NCBI RefSeq assembly: GCF_047495875.1
Contig: NC_092467.1
Coordinates: forward strand, 33,038,878-33,102,877
Source: Pithys albifrons albifrons
Taxonomy: Eukaryota; Chordata; Aves; Passeriformes; Thamnophilidae
Direction: 5' to 3'
DNA: 64,000 bases
Position numbers and translations under genes: made by a program. A model generated the notes under the pieces. The model was given only the letters and a program-made list of their open reading frames with translations. It had not been told where the DNA came from and made no database searches. Below are positions 32,485 through 45,514 of this stretch, piece after piece. Position 1 is the stretch's first letter, and each line of letters opens with the position of its first letter.

Positions 32485-33580
32485 CGTGCTCTTTAAAACA
32501 CACCCAGTGTGTAAGTGCAGGGGAAGCAAGAGCTGGAGCGAGGGGCCTGGCAGGAGCTGTGCCACCCCCAGGGCTGGCAGAGGAGCTAAATTTAAGAGTG
32601 AAGTGTGAAGCTGAACTTCTGCTCGTGCGGTGCCTTGGGGAGTTGTCAAGCCCTGGGTGGTACAAGGCTCTGGAAAATGGATTTGGCCATTTCCTTGCTG
32701 TAAGTGAAATCCTCCCTGCAATTCAGTTTTCTGCTGTACCAAATACATCTTCCCTAATTCCTTTCCTTCCAAGATGGCACTATTTTTAAATGAGGCTTTT
32801 AATTTCCTAATTAACCATGTAATCATTGCCTTTCTCTTTCTCACTTGTGTTGGTACATTTGAAGGCATCTCATTTAGGTTTTGTTTCTGCTCTGGCTTTC
32901 CTGCAGCTCCCAGAATTCCAGCCAGTGTTTCACAGCTGATGGAGTTCCACTGCTGAAGTTTCCTCCTTGAGAAGAAATCAGTTAACATTTATTTACCTGT
33001 GCAGTGTTGGGATGGGATGGAGCTGACAGGTCTGGAGGCTTCAGAGCAGCTCCTGCTTTGGCTGAGCAGCAGGAACATTGATCCTTGGGATGAAAAGAGT
33101 TTCCTTAAGTTCTTCTCCTTTTTGCTGCTCTAGAAACCACCTGGAGCCTGTTCTGGGTCAGGTGTGGGTTTGCTGTGGGCAAAAAGCAGATCCTACCTTG
33201 ATTTACTCTTTGTCTGCTCAGGACTGATCCCAACCACAGGGGGATGAACAGCACAGTCCCCCCCAGGGCCACCCCAATGGCCCCGTTCCTTGTGCTGCCA
33301 AACTCTCCTTAGGACAAGGAGCCTCAACTGCTCCCAGTTTTATTGGGAAGGTCATTTATTTTTGTATGGAGAAGGGGGGTTTGCATATTAAGGAGTTTGC
33401 TGTAGAGAGAACTGATTCTCCTTTTAGAAAACTTCGGGAAACGATTAATGGATGCTTTTAAAAATTATTGTGCAGGGGGTTAATTGTTCCGAGGGCGTTT
33501 ATAGCCAATAATGTCACATTAGTACAGGAGTGAGGTAAGAAATCTTTACATGCCCCTCTCCCTTTCACGTGGGACCTGGG
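32485..33580. other. Intergenic DNA, no gene seen
   Basis: Single-copy sequence; the AT-rich section 33330-33545, just left of the 22-bp array, has no known match to me. Confidence 0.55.
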
Positions 33581-33582
33581 CA

Positions 33583-35357
33583 TTTTATTTGGGAAAAATG
33601 GCATTTTATTTGGGAAGAAATGGCATTTTATTTGGGAAAAAATGGCATTTTATTTGGGAAGAAATGGCATTTTATTTGGGAAAAAAATGGTATTTTATTA
33701 TGGAAAAAAATGGCATTTTATTTGGGAAGAAATGGCATTTTATTAGGGAAAAAAATGGCATTTTATTTGGGAAGAAATGGTATTTTATTTGGGAAGAAAT
33801 GGCATTTTATTTGGGAAGAAATGGCATTTTATTTGGGAAAAAAATGGCATTTTATTTGGGAAAAAAATGGCATTTTATTTGGGAAGAAATGGCATTTTAT
33901 CTGGGAAAAAAATGGCATTTTATCTGGGAAAAAAATGGCATTTTATTTGGGAAGAAATGACATTTTATTTGGGAAGAAGTGACATTTTATTTGGAAAAAA
34001 ATGGCATTTTATTATGGAAAAAAAGGCATTTTATTTGGGAAGAAATGGCATTTTATTTGGGAAGAAATGGCATTTTATTTGGAAAAAAATGGCATTTTAT
34101 TATGGAAAAAAAGGCATTTTATTTGGGAAGAAATGGCATTTTATTTGGGAAGAAATGGCATTTGATCTGGGAAAAAAATGGCATTTTATTTGGGAAGAAA
34201 TGGCATTTTATTAGGGAAAAAATGGCATTTTATTTGGGAAGAAATGGCATTTTATTTGGGAAGAAATGGCATTTTATTTGGGAAAAAATGGCATTTTATT
34301 TGGGAAGAAATGGCATTTTATTTGGGAAGAAATGGCATTTTATTAGGGAAAAAATGGCATTTTATTTGGGAAAAAATGGCATTTTATTAGGGAAAAAAAG
34401 GCATTTTATTTGGGAAGAAATGGCATTTTATTTGGGAAAGAAATGGCATTTTATTTGGGAAGAAATGGCATTTTATCTGGGAAGAAATGGCATTTTATTT
34501 GGGAAGAAATGGCATTTTATTTGGGAAAAAAAATGGCATTTTATTATGGAAGAAATGGCATTTTATTTGGGAAGAAATGACACTTTATTTGGGAAAAAAA
34601 TGGCATTTTATTTGGGAAAAAAGGGCGTTTTATTTGGGAAGAAATGGCATTTTATTTGGGAAAAAAATGGCATTTTATTTGGGAAGAAATGGCATTTTAT
34701 TAGGGAAAAAATGGCATTTTATTTGGGAAGAAATGGCATTTTATTTGGGAAGAAATGGCATTTTATTTGGGAAAAAATGGCATTTTATTTGGGAAGAAAT
34801 GGCATTTTATTTGGGAAGAAATGGCATTTTATTTGGGAAAAAATGGCATTTTATTTGGGAAAAAATGGCATTTTATTAGGGAAAAAAAGGCATTTTATTT
34901 GGGAAGAAATGGCATTTTATTTGGGAAGAAATGGCATTTTATTTGGGAAAGAAATGGCATTTTATTTGGGAAGAAATGGCATTTTATTTGGGAAAGAAAT
35001 GGCATTTTATTATGGGAAAAAAATGGCATTTTATTTGGGAAGAAATGGCATTTTATTTGGGAAAGAAATGGCATTTTATTTGGGAAGAAATGGCATTTTA
35101 TTTGGGAAGAAATGGCATTTTATTTGGGAAAGAAATGGCATTTTATTTGGGAAGAAATGGCATTTTATTTGGGAAAAAAATGGCATTTTATTTGGGAAGA
35201 AATGGCATTTTATTTGGGAAGAAATGGCATTTTATTTGGGAAGAAATGATATTTTATTTGGGAAGAAATGGCATTTTATTTGGGAAGAAATGGCATTTTA
35301 TTTGGGAAGAAATGGCATTTTATTTGGGAAGAAATGGCATTTTATTTGGGAAGAAAT
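33583..35357. repeat. 22-bp AT-rich minisatellite, about 80 units (1.8 kb)
   Basis: Unit ATGGCATTTTATTTGGGAAG plus AA, with length variation in the A run (GGGAAGAAA, GGGAAAAAA, GGGAAAGAAA) and rarer TTATTATGGAAA and TTATTAGGGAAA forms. Because 22 is not a multiple of three, each plus frame cycles through all phases and none contains a stop. Frames of over 450 codons result; I read them as repeat by-products. Confidence 0.97.
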
Positions 35358-35359
35358 TG

Positions 35360-35915
35360 TGCCTGGAGGGGCTGGCAAGGCCAGGGGGTCACCTTCCTGC
35401 CAGCTGAACCCTCGGTAGGAGCTCAGGGCAGAGGGTGGCACCTGCCCAGTGCAGGGGCACAGAGTGGCACCCCTGAGCTCTGTGCAGGGGTTAATGGAGC
35501 TCCCCATGCTTTCCTCCTGCCCTGCTTACCCCTGGCAGCACCAGTCTGGTCCCCACACACTCAGCTGAGAGTCCCCTCACCCAGAGCTGCCCCAGCCTCT
35601 CTGCTTTGCTCAGCCCCTTGGGGTGCCAGGACACCCATGGCACAGCAGCTCCTGGTGCAAGGGTTTGCCAGCTCCTCCTGGCAACTCTTCAGGGGCGTGG
35701 ATTTATACCATGTCCTCACTACTACAGTCAAGTTTAGTTCCCAGAAATCGGCTCTTTTCCAGTTTTGCATCGACATTCTTGGGCAATAACTTTCTCCTCT
35801 TCTTTGCCCAAAGCTTTTGGATGCCGTGTTGGGTATTTGCTGCAATGAGGGCTCTGCCTCCCTGCTGAGGGGCTTCTCAGCCTTGCAGAGGGGGAACAGG
35901 TGAGCAGCTCACACC
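35360..35915. other. Intergenic DNA between two arrays, no gene seen
   Basis: Short single-copy spacer, GC-rich on the left. No exon or known repeat was recognised. Confidence 0.55.
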
Positions 35916-35919
35916 TCTC

Positions 35920-36917
35920 GAAGTCTCTGTGACTTTCTTTGTCTCTCTGTGACTTTCTCTGCCTCTCTGTGACTTTGTCTCTCTGTGGCTTCTTCTGCCT
36001 CTCTGTGACTTTCCCTGTCTCTCTGTGACTTTCCCTGTCTCTCTGTGACTTTCCCTGTCTCTCTGTGACTTCTTCTGCCTCTCTGTGGCTTCTTCTGCCT
36101 CTCTGTGACTTCTTCTGCCTCTCTGTGACTTTCCCTGTCTCTCTGTGACTTCTTCTGCCTCTCTGTGGCTTCTTCTGCCTCTCTGTGACTTCTTCTGCCT
36201 CTCTGTGACTTTCCCTGTCTCTCTGTGACTTCTTCTGCCTCTCTGTGGCTTCTTCTGCCTCTCTGTGGCTTCTTCTGCCTCTCTGTGGCTTCTTCTGCCT
36301 CTCTGTGACTTTCCCTGTCTCTCTGTGACTTCTTCTGTCTCTCTGTGGCTTCTTCTGCCTCTCTGTGACTTCTTCTGCCTCTCTGTGGCTTCTTCTGCCT
36401 CTCTGTGGCTTCTTCTGCCTCTCTGTGACTTTCTCTGCCTCTCTGTGACTTTCTCTCCCTCTCTGTGACTTTGTCTCTCTGTGACTTTCTCTGCCTCTCT
36501 GTGACTTCTTCTGCCTCTCTGTGACTTTGTCTCTCTGTGACTTTCTCTGCCTCTCTGTGACTTCTTCTGCCTCTCTGTGACTTTGTCTCTCTGTGACTTC
36601 TTCTGCCTCTCTGTGACTTCTTCTGCCTCTCTGTGACTTTCCCTGTCTCTGTGACTTCTTCTGCCTCTCTGTGACTTCTTCTGCCTCTCTGTGGCTTCTT
36701 CTGTCTCTCTGTGGCTTCTTCTGCCTCTCTGTGACTTTCTCTGCCTCTCTGTGACTTCTTCTGCCTCTCTGTGACTTTGTCTCTCTGTGACTTCTTCTGC
36801 CTCTCTGTGACTTTCTCTGCCTCTCTGTGACTTCTTCTGCCTCTCTGTGACTTTGTCTCTCTGTGACTTCTTCTGCCTCTCTGTGACTTCTTCTGCCTCT
36901 CTGTGACTTTTTCTGCC
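35920..36917. repeat. 20-bp pyrimidine-rich minisatellite, about 50 units
   Basis: Unit CTCTCTGTGACTTCTTCTGC, with variants ending TTTCCCTGT, TTTCTCTGC or a shortened TTTGT. The minus strand has long open frames rich in Arg, Glu, Ser and His that come only from the repeat. Confidence 0.97.
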
Positions 36918-36919
36918 AC

Positions 36920-38395
36920 CAGCAGAACATTCAACAGGGAAGATGTTCCATGCAAAGTGCAGGTTTAACTGAGTTAAGGAACACTGAGAGGAGCTTGAAT
37001 TTTATCTCTTTAGTTCCTTCTTGCACCTGTGTGAAAAGTAAATGAGTATCTGTGGCTCCAAGTGGCTGAAAAGCAGTTCCTAAATTCCCTTTTCTGGTTT
37101 TGGGGTGGGTGGATACCCAAGTGCTCCCCTTATCCCATCCTGGTTAGTCCCACAGGAACATGGGAGGGTTTTTGGCCATTTTTGGAGTTGCTTTTGCAGT
37201 TGACAGATGGAATCATGCACAGAAATGTTGGGGGGAAAAGGTGCTCAACTGCAAAAAAAAAAAAAAAAGAAAATTGGAGGAGGTCCAAAAGGTCTTATTT
37301 GGGAAAACGTGATGGAATTGTCAATTTGTAGGTGTAAGGTGGGACCTGGGGCTGGGAGGTGCTCTGGGAATGCTCTGGCACAGCCCTTTATTAGTAATTA
37401 ATTGTGTATTAATAACTTCCAATCACTCTGGGAGCCCAGAGCTCTCCCCACAGGCCTTTTCTCACTCAGGGCAGTCAGAAATCTGCCTTTTTACCCAGAA
37501 ATGTTCAATCTTGTCACCAAATCTGCCCCTCACTGGGAGACCTCCAGATTTCTGGCATTGCTGGTATTTATAAGCTGCAGTTCAGAAATTGTGGGCAATA
37601 TTAAAGTACCAGGAGGGTATTAAGCAAAGGAGATTCCATGATGGTATTTCCCAGTTGTGTTGAGGTACCAGCTCATTTCCTGCACCTCCTGCCACTCCTA
37701 CCCACCCCAAAACAGGCCCAAAGGGGTTTGTTTCTAACACTATTGCCACAGTACAAGTTTATTGTGCTGCCACATTGCATTTTGCCAGCTTTTTAAAAAA
37801 GTAATTAAAAAACTCTCTCAGCCAGCAGAGGTAGGGGAGGGGCAGTGCTTAAAAATTCAGCTCCTTTGGAGTAATTTTTAATCTCTCTCCCTAATTATTT
37901 AATCACCGAAGGAGTGCTGAGGATGTGGCATAAATAATGCTCTGCCTCTGCTTCCCTGGTGAGCTCCTTCTTGGCTGAGGCCCAGCCCAGGGAGGCAGAG
38001 CTGCTGAGCTCACCTCACCCTCCAACACCCAACCACGTGCCAAGGGAACCAAGGGCTGCTGGGTCTTCTCTTGCTTTGGGCAGTCACGGCCACGTGGGCT
38101 CTGCCCAGGGCTGTGCCAGTGCCTTGCACTGCCTCTTCCTCCGTGGAATTCCTGTGGGAAATCAGGAATTGGCCAGGAAACTGCAGCAGGGGCACAGCAG
38201 GGTGTGATGGAGGAGGTGGAGATGGGTGGGGGTGGGTGGGGGAGAGCTGCTCCCTTGGGTGGGTTCCAAGCCTGGGTCTGCCCCTCTGGGTTCACTCAGA
38301 TGTGGCTGGAGAGAGAATGTCCAACAGAGGCAGCTGTGGAGAATGAGCCCCAGCCAGGAATTCTCCAGCTCTGGGATTGCCCTCAGGGTGCAAAG
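36920..38395. other. Intergenic DNA, no gene seen
   Basis: It includes a 16-17-base A run near 37252. No exon or named repeat was recognised. Confidence 0.55.
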
Positions 38396-38399
38396 CAGC

Positions 38400-38512
38400 G
38401 TCTGCATCCCTGGGAGGTGCTGGGACCCTTTTCTGCATCCCTGGGAGGTGCTGGGACCCTTTTCTGCATCCCTGGGAGGTGCTGGGACCCTTTTCTGCAT
38501 CCCTGGGAGGGT
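38400..38512. repeat. 31-bp tandem repeat, four copies
   Basis: Unit TGCATCCCTGGGAGGTGCTG plus GGACCCTTTTC, nearly identical copies. Confidence 0.93.
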
Positions 38513-38529
38513 CTGGAACCCTCTGGAGC

Positions 38530-38815
38530 TGGGGCTGTCCCATTGGGAGCTGGGGGTGTCCCTGAGGAGCTGAGGATGTCCCCAGGGGGAGCTGGGGGTG
38601 TCCCCAAGGGGAGCTGGGGGTGTCCCCAGGGGAGCTGGGGGTGTCCCTGGGGAGCTGGGGGTGCCCCATGGGAAGCTGGGGGTGTCCCTGGGGAGCTGAG
38701 GGTGTTCCATTGGGAGCTGGGGATGTCCCATTGGGAGCTGGGGATGTCCCAGGGGAGCTGGGGGGTGTGCCATTGGGAGCTGGGGATGTCCCAGGGGAGC
38801 TGGGGGTGTCCCAGG
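38530..38815. repeat. 19-24-bp minisatellite, about 13 units
   Basis: Degenerate units of GGAGCTGGGGGTGTCCC type, with CATTGGGAGCTGGGGATGTC variants. Confidence 0.9.
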
Positions 38816-38819
38816 ATCC

Positions 38820-41285
38820 CACCCAGCAGGGCTGTCCCAGCTGCTCCCGGTGCATCCCATGTGGATGTTGTGCTGCAGATCCTCTGGCTGGGGCTGAGCC
38901 CAAGCCCACATTTGGGGCAGGGAGCTGAGCCCAAGGCTGGCATTTGTTCAGGGCCTGAAGGGGAAAATAGGAAGAGCCAAGCAGGGCACATGGAAACTTC
39001 CAGACCCCTCCCCTGGATGTCCCTCAGGGACCAGGGCTCTGTGTGGGAGCTGTGCCCTCTCACCACCACTGGGCTCTTGCCTGGTATTGCTCTTTACCTG
39101 ACGCTCCTCTGCTGCCTGTGGGGCACTCTCAGAGATTTATTTGTGTCTATTTATTTTTATGTATTTTAATATTTTTTACTATTCATACATATATATCTCA
39201 TATATTTTATTTATAGGCACATATATCTTTTTATATATATGCTTTATATAGGGCATGTGAAAAGTACTGAAGACTCTAATTCCAGGACCATAAATAACTT
39301 CCTAAATGCAGTTCCCACAGGGACACTTGGAGGGAACCAAAGCCAAATTCTTTTGTAGGATCAGTGCATTAAACCCTGAGTTTGGGGCTTTTTCTGCGGG
39401 TGGATTGAACAGCAAAGGTGGTGCATGGACAGTGCTCAAGGACACAGTGTTTGGATCCATGGAAAGCATCTGCAGTTATTGCAGAGCCCCCTTTGGTGCA
39501 GGAACAGGGAGGTTCTCCCCTCCAGGCTCCGTGCAGTGAATGTTTGTGGCGCTTTCTCGAGCCAGCCACGGTTCCAGCAGGAGCTCTGGGCAGAGATGAA
39601 GTGACAGCACGTGCAGTTCCTCTGCCAGGAATTAATCTTGCTCAGAGCTATTCATGAGCACTTTAAATTTTGCATGAAGGGCTCAGGCATCAATGGAATC
39701 TTCATCCAAGTTTTTCTGGGTCTGGAAGCTGAAATGCAGATTGAATTTGTCTCAAACACCATAACCTGGAGCAGGAACAGCTGCCAGATAAACTGGGAGT
39801 GTTGGGAGTGTTGTCCAACCCCTCAGTGCAGGGCAGGGGAAAGAGCCACAAAATACTGGGATTTGGAAATATTTCCTCCTCCTGTGTAGCAGAGGGGGCT
39901 GGAAAGGGCAGGTCCCAAGGTCCATGTGGAGGTGCCCAGGGCAGGGCCAGGGATGGGGGGCAGGACGAGGGTGGCATCTCCCCTCCCCTCCCCTCCTGCC
40001 CGGCTCCTGGCAGGGAACCACACAACAACTCCCCCTCTCAGAGCTGCTCTGACTCCCAGGTATCTGCTTTCCAGGAATGAATCCATGGCAAGGAGAGTGT
40101 CAGATGAATGGGAAGAGCACATGGCACAGATCCAACTCCTTGTACAGGAGCCAGAATTCCCTCCTCACAGGCGGTGCCCATCCCGAGCCAAGGCTGCTCA
40201 TCCCTCCTGTCCCTGCAGCCTGGGCCGGACTTTGGGTGGGATTTGTGGGCAGTGGGTGGGATTTGTGGCATAACTTCTGCCTCTGGAGAGCAGGGAGAGA
40301 GGAAAAGGGAAAGGCTGCTGTGAGGAACTGCCCTGCCAAAGAGGGAGACTCTGTTGCTCTTTATTAATCATTCCCCAAATCAATTAGCTGGCAGAGGCAG
40401 CCCAGCAGGTCCTGTAGCCATGGAGACAGACCAGGGGGAAAGTACAGTGGAGTCAGGAAAAGTGCACATTTCCTGCTCTGGTATTTTTAACCTTTCAGAG
40501 ACAATTAGGAACTATTTTAATTAGCAGTGTTTATCACTGGCTGGACAGAAGGAGCTGCTGGTGCCTTTCCTTGGCCCTCTCCCCAGACCTCCCCTCATCC
40601 TGCTTGGATTTGCAGATGGAATATGTGGAGTACTTTCAGTTCCCATTAAAACAACAATTCTTCACTGGAAGCCAAATGAGCAAAGCTGGTGATTTAAGCA
40701 AGGAGAGCAGTAATTAGTTCCAGGTTGTGTTTGGCTCGGTGAGGACATTCCCCCAGCCTGGCACCAGCTCCAGGGGGCTGCTGGGCAGGGGCTGCAGGCA
40801 CTGCTGCCCTTTCCTCAGCTCAGTGGATTCTGCCCGTGTTCCATGGGCTGGGAATGAAGGGCTGCCCTGAGCTGGTGCCTTGGCCTGGATCTGCTGGGGG
40901 CAGTTTGTTCAGGTTGTCCATGAGAAAAGGGGGTGTAACACTCCCCACTGTGGTGCTGGGCCACTCTTGGAGTGTGGAGGTGGCACAGAGACTCAACTGT
41001 ACCCCAGTTCTACCCCAGCTCTGCCCCTGCTGTGGGCACACACTGGGCAATGTTAGAGGGGCCTGAGTGTGCTGGTTGAGGTGGGACATTGAGGGCTCCT
41101 CAGGGAGAATGTGGTTCCTTTCCTGGTGCCCACCCCAGCTCTGAAGGGGCCACACCTGCTCTCCTGGCATCTCCCCTGCAGCCCCCTGGCCAGAACAGGT
41201 CACACCTCCTTTGACCAGGGGCTCCGGTTTGAGCTGCAGCAGCTGCTTCACTAAGACATCACAGGGAGTCTGAAACCACAGAACC
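38820..41285. other. Intergenic DNA, no gene seen
   Basis: It holds a TA-rich block with TATATATA runs at about 39160-39255. Otherwise no exon or known repeat was recognised. Confidence 0.55.
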
Positions 41286-41289
41286 CCAG

Positions 41290-41580
41290 CCTGGGGTGGG
41301 TTGGGAGGGACCTCAAAGCCCACCCAGTGCCACCCCTGCCATGGGCAGGGACACCTCCCACCAGCCCAGGGTGCTCCAAGCCCTATCCAGCCTGGCCTGG
41401 GACACTCCCAGGGCTGGGGCAGCCACAGCTGCTCTGGGAATTCCCTTCCAGTGCCTCCCCACCCTCACAGGGACGGATTCCTTCCCAAATCTCATCTAAC
41501 CCTCCTCTCTTTCAACTGAAAGCTGTTCCCTCTTGTCCTATCACCACAATATCCTCTCTCCAGATATTTTGGGGGCTCCC
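41290..41580 (-). mobile_element. CR1 LINE 3' end
   Basis: Reverse orientation: GGGTTGGGAGGGACCTCAAA, TGCCATGGGCAGGGACACCT, CAGCCTGGCCTGGGACACTC, GCCACAGCTGCTCTGGGAAT and CCCTCTTGTCCTATCACCAC. Confidence 0.92.
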
Positions 41581-41584
41581 CTGA

Positions 41585-44500
41585 AGATCAGAGGTGCTCC
41601 TGCACGGTGATGGGCACGAGATGCTCACCTGGCACGAAGGGCTAACCCTGCTCTGCTTGGAGAGCACTCAGAGCTGTCAGAAAGCACAATTCCCACCTCT
41701 CCTGGAGGGGGTTGGGTGCAGGGGGGGATCAGCCACAGGGATATTGGTTTCCAGCACTAAAACTGGGTTATTACACTGTAACTGCAGTTGGATCCAATAA
41801 AAATATCCCTCGAAAGAAGTAACAGTGTTCAGCTCCACAGCAGCAAGGGCAGGACTGACTCACAGCAGCATTTCTGGATTCCTGACCAAGAGGAGGGGAT
41901 GACTTTGTAAATCTGAAGTGCTGAGGCTGCTCTGTCTCTGTCAGCACGTTCTGGATCCCACCACGCTCTGGCTGGGATGGCACAGGGAGTGGTGGCTCCT
42001 GCTGGGCCATGGCCAGGATCCCAGGGGTGGTGAGGGCCACTTCCCAAAATATTTTGAGTTTGGACAGTCATCTCTCCTCACATCCCCACCTGCAAAGAGC
42101 AGGGGCCTGAGAAACCCTGGAGAAGATGAGCAGAGTGGATAATTCAGTGTCTTTCATAAAGGATTTGCCTCTGGGAGCTGGAAGAAAGAGCCCCTCCCTC
42201 CTGATCCATCACCCCCAGCTCTTGTTGCCTTCAGCCCCCTCTCAGCTTCTGCTCCTTCATGGGTGTTCAGTGACAGCATTTGGGTGTTCACAGACCTGGC
42301 TGAGGGTGAAGATTTGGACCTGACTTGGTGGCAGCAGAACCTCCAGACCCTCACAGGGCTCTGCTCATTGTCCTTGTTTGGCCTGGGCTTGCTGGAAAAT
42401 GGTGAAGATCTTCATCAAAGGCGGTTGGGCATTTAGGATAAACTTTTTCCCTTTAAAACCAGACTTTGTGTCCTGGAAAAGTAGAGAGGAAGAAGGAGGA
42501 GCATCCCTGGGGGGCGACTTTGGGCACATCCCCGAGGCAGGTCTGACCCACACTGACCTCACCTCTCCCAAAATTCCTGCCTGTGTTTCACAGCCCTGGA
42601 ATGAACCGCAGTGTGCCCACGGCAGCCTCGGGAAGGGAGAAAGAATTGAGGGAAGAGCCTTCTCAGGTGTAATTACCTTCCACTAAAAGCAATTCAATGC
42701 TGAATCTGTCCCAGAAAACTGAACCCCTGTGGGATAAATGCTTCCCTCTGGAGTCTGGCAGCTCCTGCCTGCCCTCACTCCACAGCCCAGCCTCGGTTTG
42801 TGGCTCTGCCTGACAGATTTTCCAAAGTTGGATACAGGTCAGGCATGAGCCCATTGATTGAGTGAAAAGAGGATGAGCTGAAAGCATCTTCCTCCCTTTG
42901 TAAAGAATGAGATTTGCTACAAAGCCCTGAGTTGTCAGGCTGTGATTTTGCTCATATATCCACTATTGTGTGAGCCTTCCTGGCCTTGCTATCTTCCTTC
43001 TTTTTCCTCCATCTCAAATAAAGTCCCGTTTTTCTCTGCCTGTCCATGGATGTTTTCTCACAGTGTGGCAGCCAAAGGGCTGTTGGGCAGCTACAGGGCT
43101 GATGAGTGCTTAAAAAACCCTAAAAAAATGTCCTTTTCCTGTCTCTGGAGTAATCTGGGGGTGCAGTTTGTTGCAGGGAAGGAAGAGGCAGCCTGAACAA
43201 ATAATGGTGAAAATCCTCATCTCACTTGGCAAGGCCAGACTTGTGATTGCCAAGGTAAAGAGCTGGTAAGGGAAGAAGCCAAAGGTGTTGCTTCTGTCCT
43301 CTAATTTGGTGATAAATATCTCAGGAGCCATGGAATCCTCACATGTTTTGTGTCTGCAGTTTCTCCCCTTATAGAGCTGCTCCTTCCATCCCTTGTCCTT
43401 CCCAAGCTTCAATTCCAGCTCCTTTTCAGGCCCTTCCTTCCATCTGTGTTACTTTATATTTATCTTCATTGAGTTTCATCTCATTTTCCTATTAACAGTC
43501 TGGACACAGGAGACTCCAAATAAGATTCCTGTAAAACCTGTTCCTGACCCCCAGGTGCTTTCCCAGCTGTTTCAGTGGCTTTCCTTGGAATAAAAAGCTG
43601 TGGAGCTGAACTTCTTGGACTGTTATTCCTGCTCCCCTTTGTGCAGCCCCGTCATCTCTGCAGCCTTCCCATGGTCCTTACAAACCCTGTTTCTGCAGGT
43701 GGCATCTGGAGAGGGTTCTCTCCAACCTGAGCCTCATTCCAGTGCTTTCCACAGCTCCAAATTGCTCCCTGTTTTCTGTCTGCCCTCAGTGGAACAGTCC
43801 TCGTGCCACAGCTGAGTCCTGCCAGCTGCTTTTTCAAGGCTGCAGATAATAATGGTTTGATCATCCCCTTCAGAGCTGATGCTCAGTCAGCAGAGCATCT
43901 CAGAGCTGTCTGTGCTGAGGCTCCTGCAAACCCCAGCCATGGGCTTTAATCCCAAGGGAGAGCCTTTGATTGGAGCTCTGGGCTGAAGGGAAGCATCACC
44001 TGGGTTTTGGATTCCCTCCAGCTGTCCCAAGGCTTTCATTTCTCCTAAAATTAAGGCCGTGGGGTTCTGTCTCACTGCAGTCATTACACACTCCTGGTCC
44101 TTTCCCCCCAGCAGGTCCGTGCAGGAGGCCCCACTTTCCCCTGCTGGTGGTGGTGGATGCAGAGCACGTTTGTGAGCCTGGGCTGGTTGCACTTGAGCGA
44201 GCGAATTCTGCTGCCTCTGTTTGCTTTGCAGGCAAAGTAATTCCCACACAATTCAGGAGCAGGCTCTGCCCTTGTAGCCCTTGGAATGGCATAAACTGTT
44301 GTGTTTGACTTTCATGTGTTCTTACACGTTTTAGGAGAAATAGATATGTATTTATCTGTATATTTATGTAGTTATAGTCTGTCTGTGCCTCAGCACGGAG
44401 GGAAATCCAAAGGAGTGAGGATGAGGATTTCTGACTCCATGCCCAGACTCCTTCCAGGCTTTCCTTGGGACGCTGCTCAGATTCTCTGCTCCCCCCAGGG

Positions 44501-45510
44501 CTTTCCTGGGCTCCCGAGCCCACAGCTCGTGCAGGCAGTGCTGTATTCCCATCTCTTCCCAGGTTGGGAAGGAACACCCTGAACCGGGGAGGTTCCACCC
44601 CTGGGTTTCATTTTGGAGGGAGGAGAGGTTGGGCAGCATCCTCAAACCTTCTGGCTGACCTGGTTTGTAGCTCCCTCACATCATGAATTAACGAGCAAAT
44701 GGGATTTTATCCTCAGAAACTGCAAGCAGAGAGGATGTCACACATCCCGGGAAGGTTTTCCCCCCAGTCCTGGTGCTGAAGGAACCGGGAGAGCTCCCGG
44801 GGTACCATGGACAGCGCTGGGATCCTGCCTGACCCGGGACTCCTCCGGTGCGTTTTGCTGGAGAACTGGAAAACCTGGGAGGGATTTCCTTCGCTGAGCA
44901 GCCCCCGTGGCACTCCCTCGGTGCAGACCCACCTGTGCCCACCCAGTGCCACTGCGAGGGGCAGCGCTGGGACGGGCTTTCTCTCCCATGGTGTTGGCAT
45001 CTCTCCCTCCCAACCCCTGGGAGTGTTTTGCAGCTTGGGACTGGTCCTGACTCTTCTCCTGCTTGGATTGTCCTCAGGACATTCCCATGGGCACCCGGCA
45101 GGGATAACAGCTCTGGCCTTTGGGAACCTTCTTGTTGCAGAACAGGGAAATCAACAGGCAGGGAAATCAAACAGGAATATTTCCATCTTACCTCTGAAAA
45201 GGCTTTTTTGGGGGACAGGAAGTGTTTTTATTTACCCTCTGTGACTGTGGCCCTGTTTTCTCATCTCCTTCATCCCTTACCTTGTTCTTACTTAGCTCCA
45301 AGGACGTCTCTGGTGCTGTGCACTTGTTTCCTTCACCCTTGCCATGCTCTGAGAATGGTGCTGAGCTGGCACCGGGTTCCTGTGAAGTAAACAGAGGTGG
45401 CAGTGCTGCCCAGCTGGGTTTGGCCTTAGACTGGGCTGCCAGATCTGTGGGCAGTGGGTGTGGGGGAGCCCTGTGTGCCCCCAGGAGCTGCTGAGGGCAG
45501 GGAGGGGCCC
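41585..45510. other. Intergenic DNA, no gene seen
   Basis: This is the longest stretch without arrays or recognisable CR1 (about 3.9 kb). Several open frames of 100-200 codons occur on both strands, but none shows a known domain or exon-like boundaries. Confidence 0.55.
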
Positions 45511-45514
45511 TCCA

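Noticed and set aside
33979..35418. A 479-codon plus-strand open frame with a periodic peptide
   Set aside because: It is entirely made by the 22-bp array. All three plus frames are open for the same reason, and nothing outside the array supports a gene.
35734..36955. Long minus-strand frames rich in Arg/Glu/Ser/His (up to about 400 codons)
   Set aside because: They are products of the 20-bp pyrimidine array, with two overlapping frames open at once and no recognisable ends.
44807..45244. A 145-codon plus-strand frame with a hydrophobic leucine-rich stretch
   Set aside because: The hydrophobic run could suggest a membrane segment, but there is no known family, no splice signals, and overlapping frames of similar length exist.
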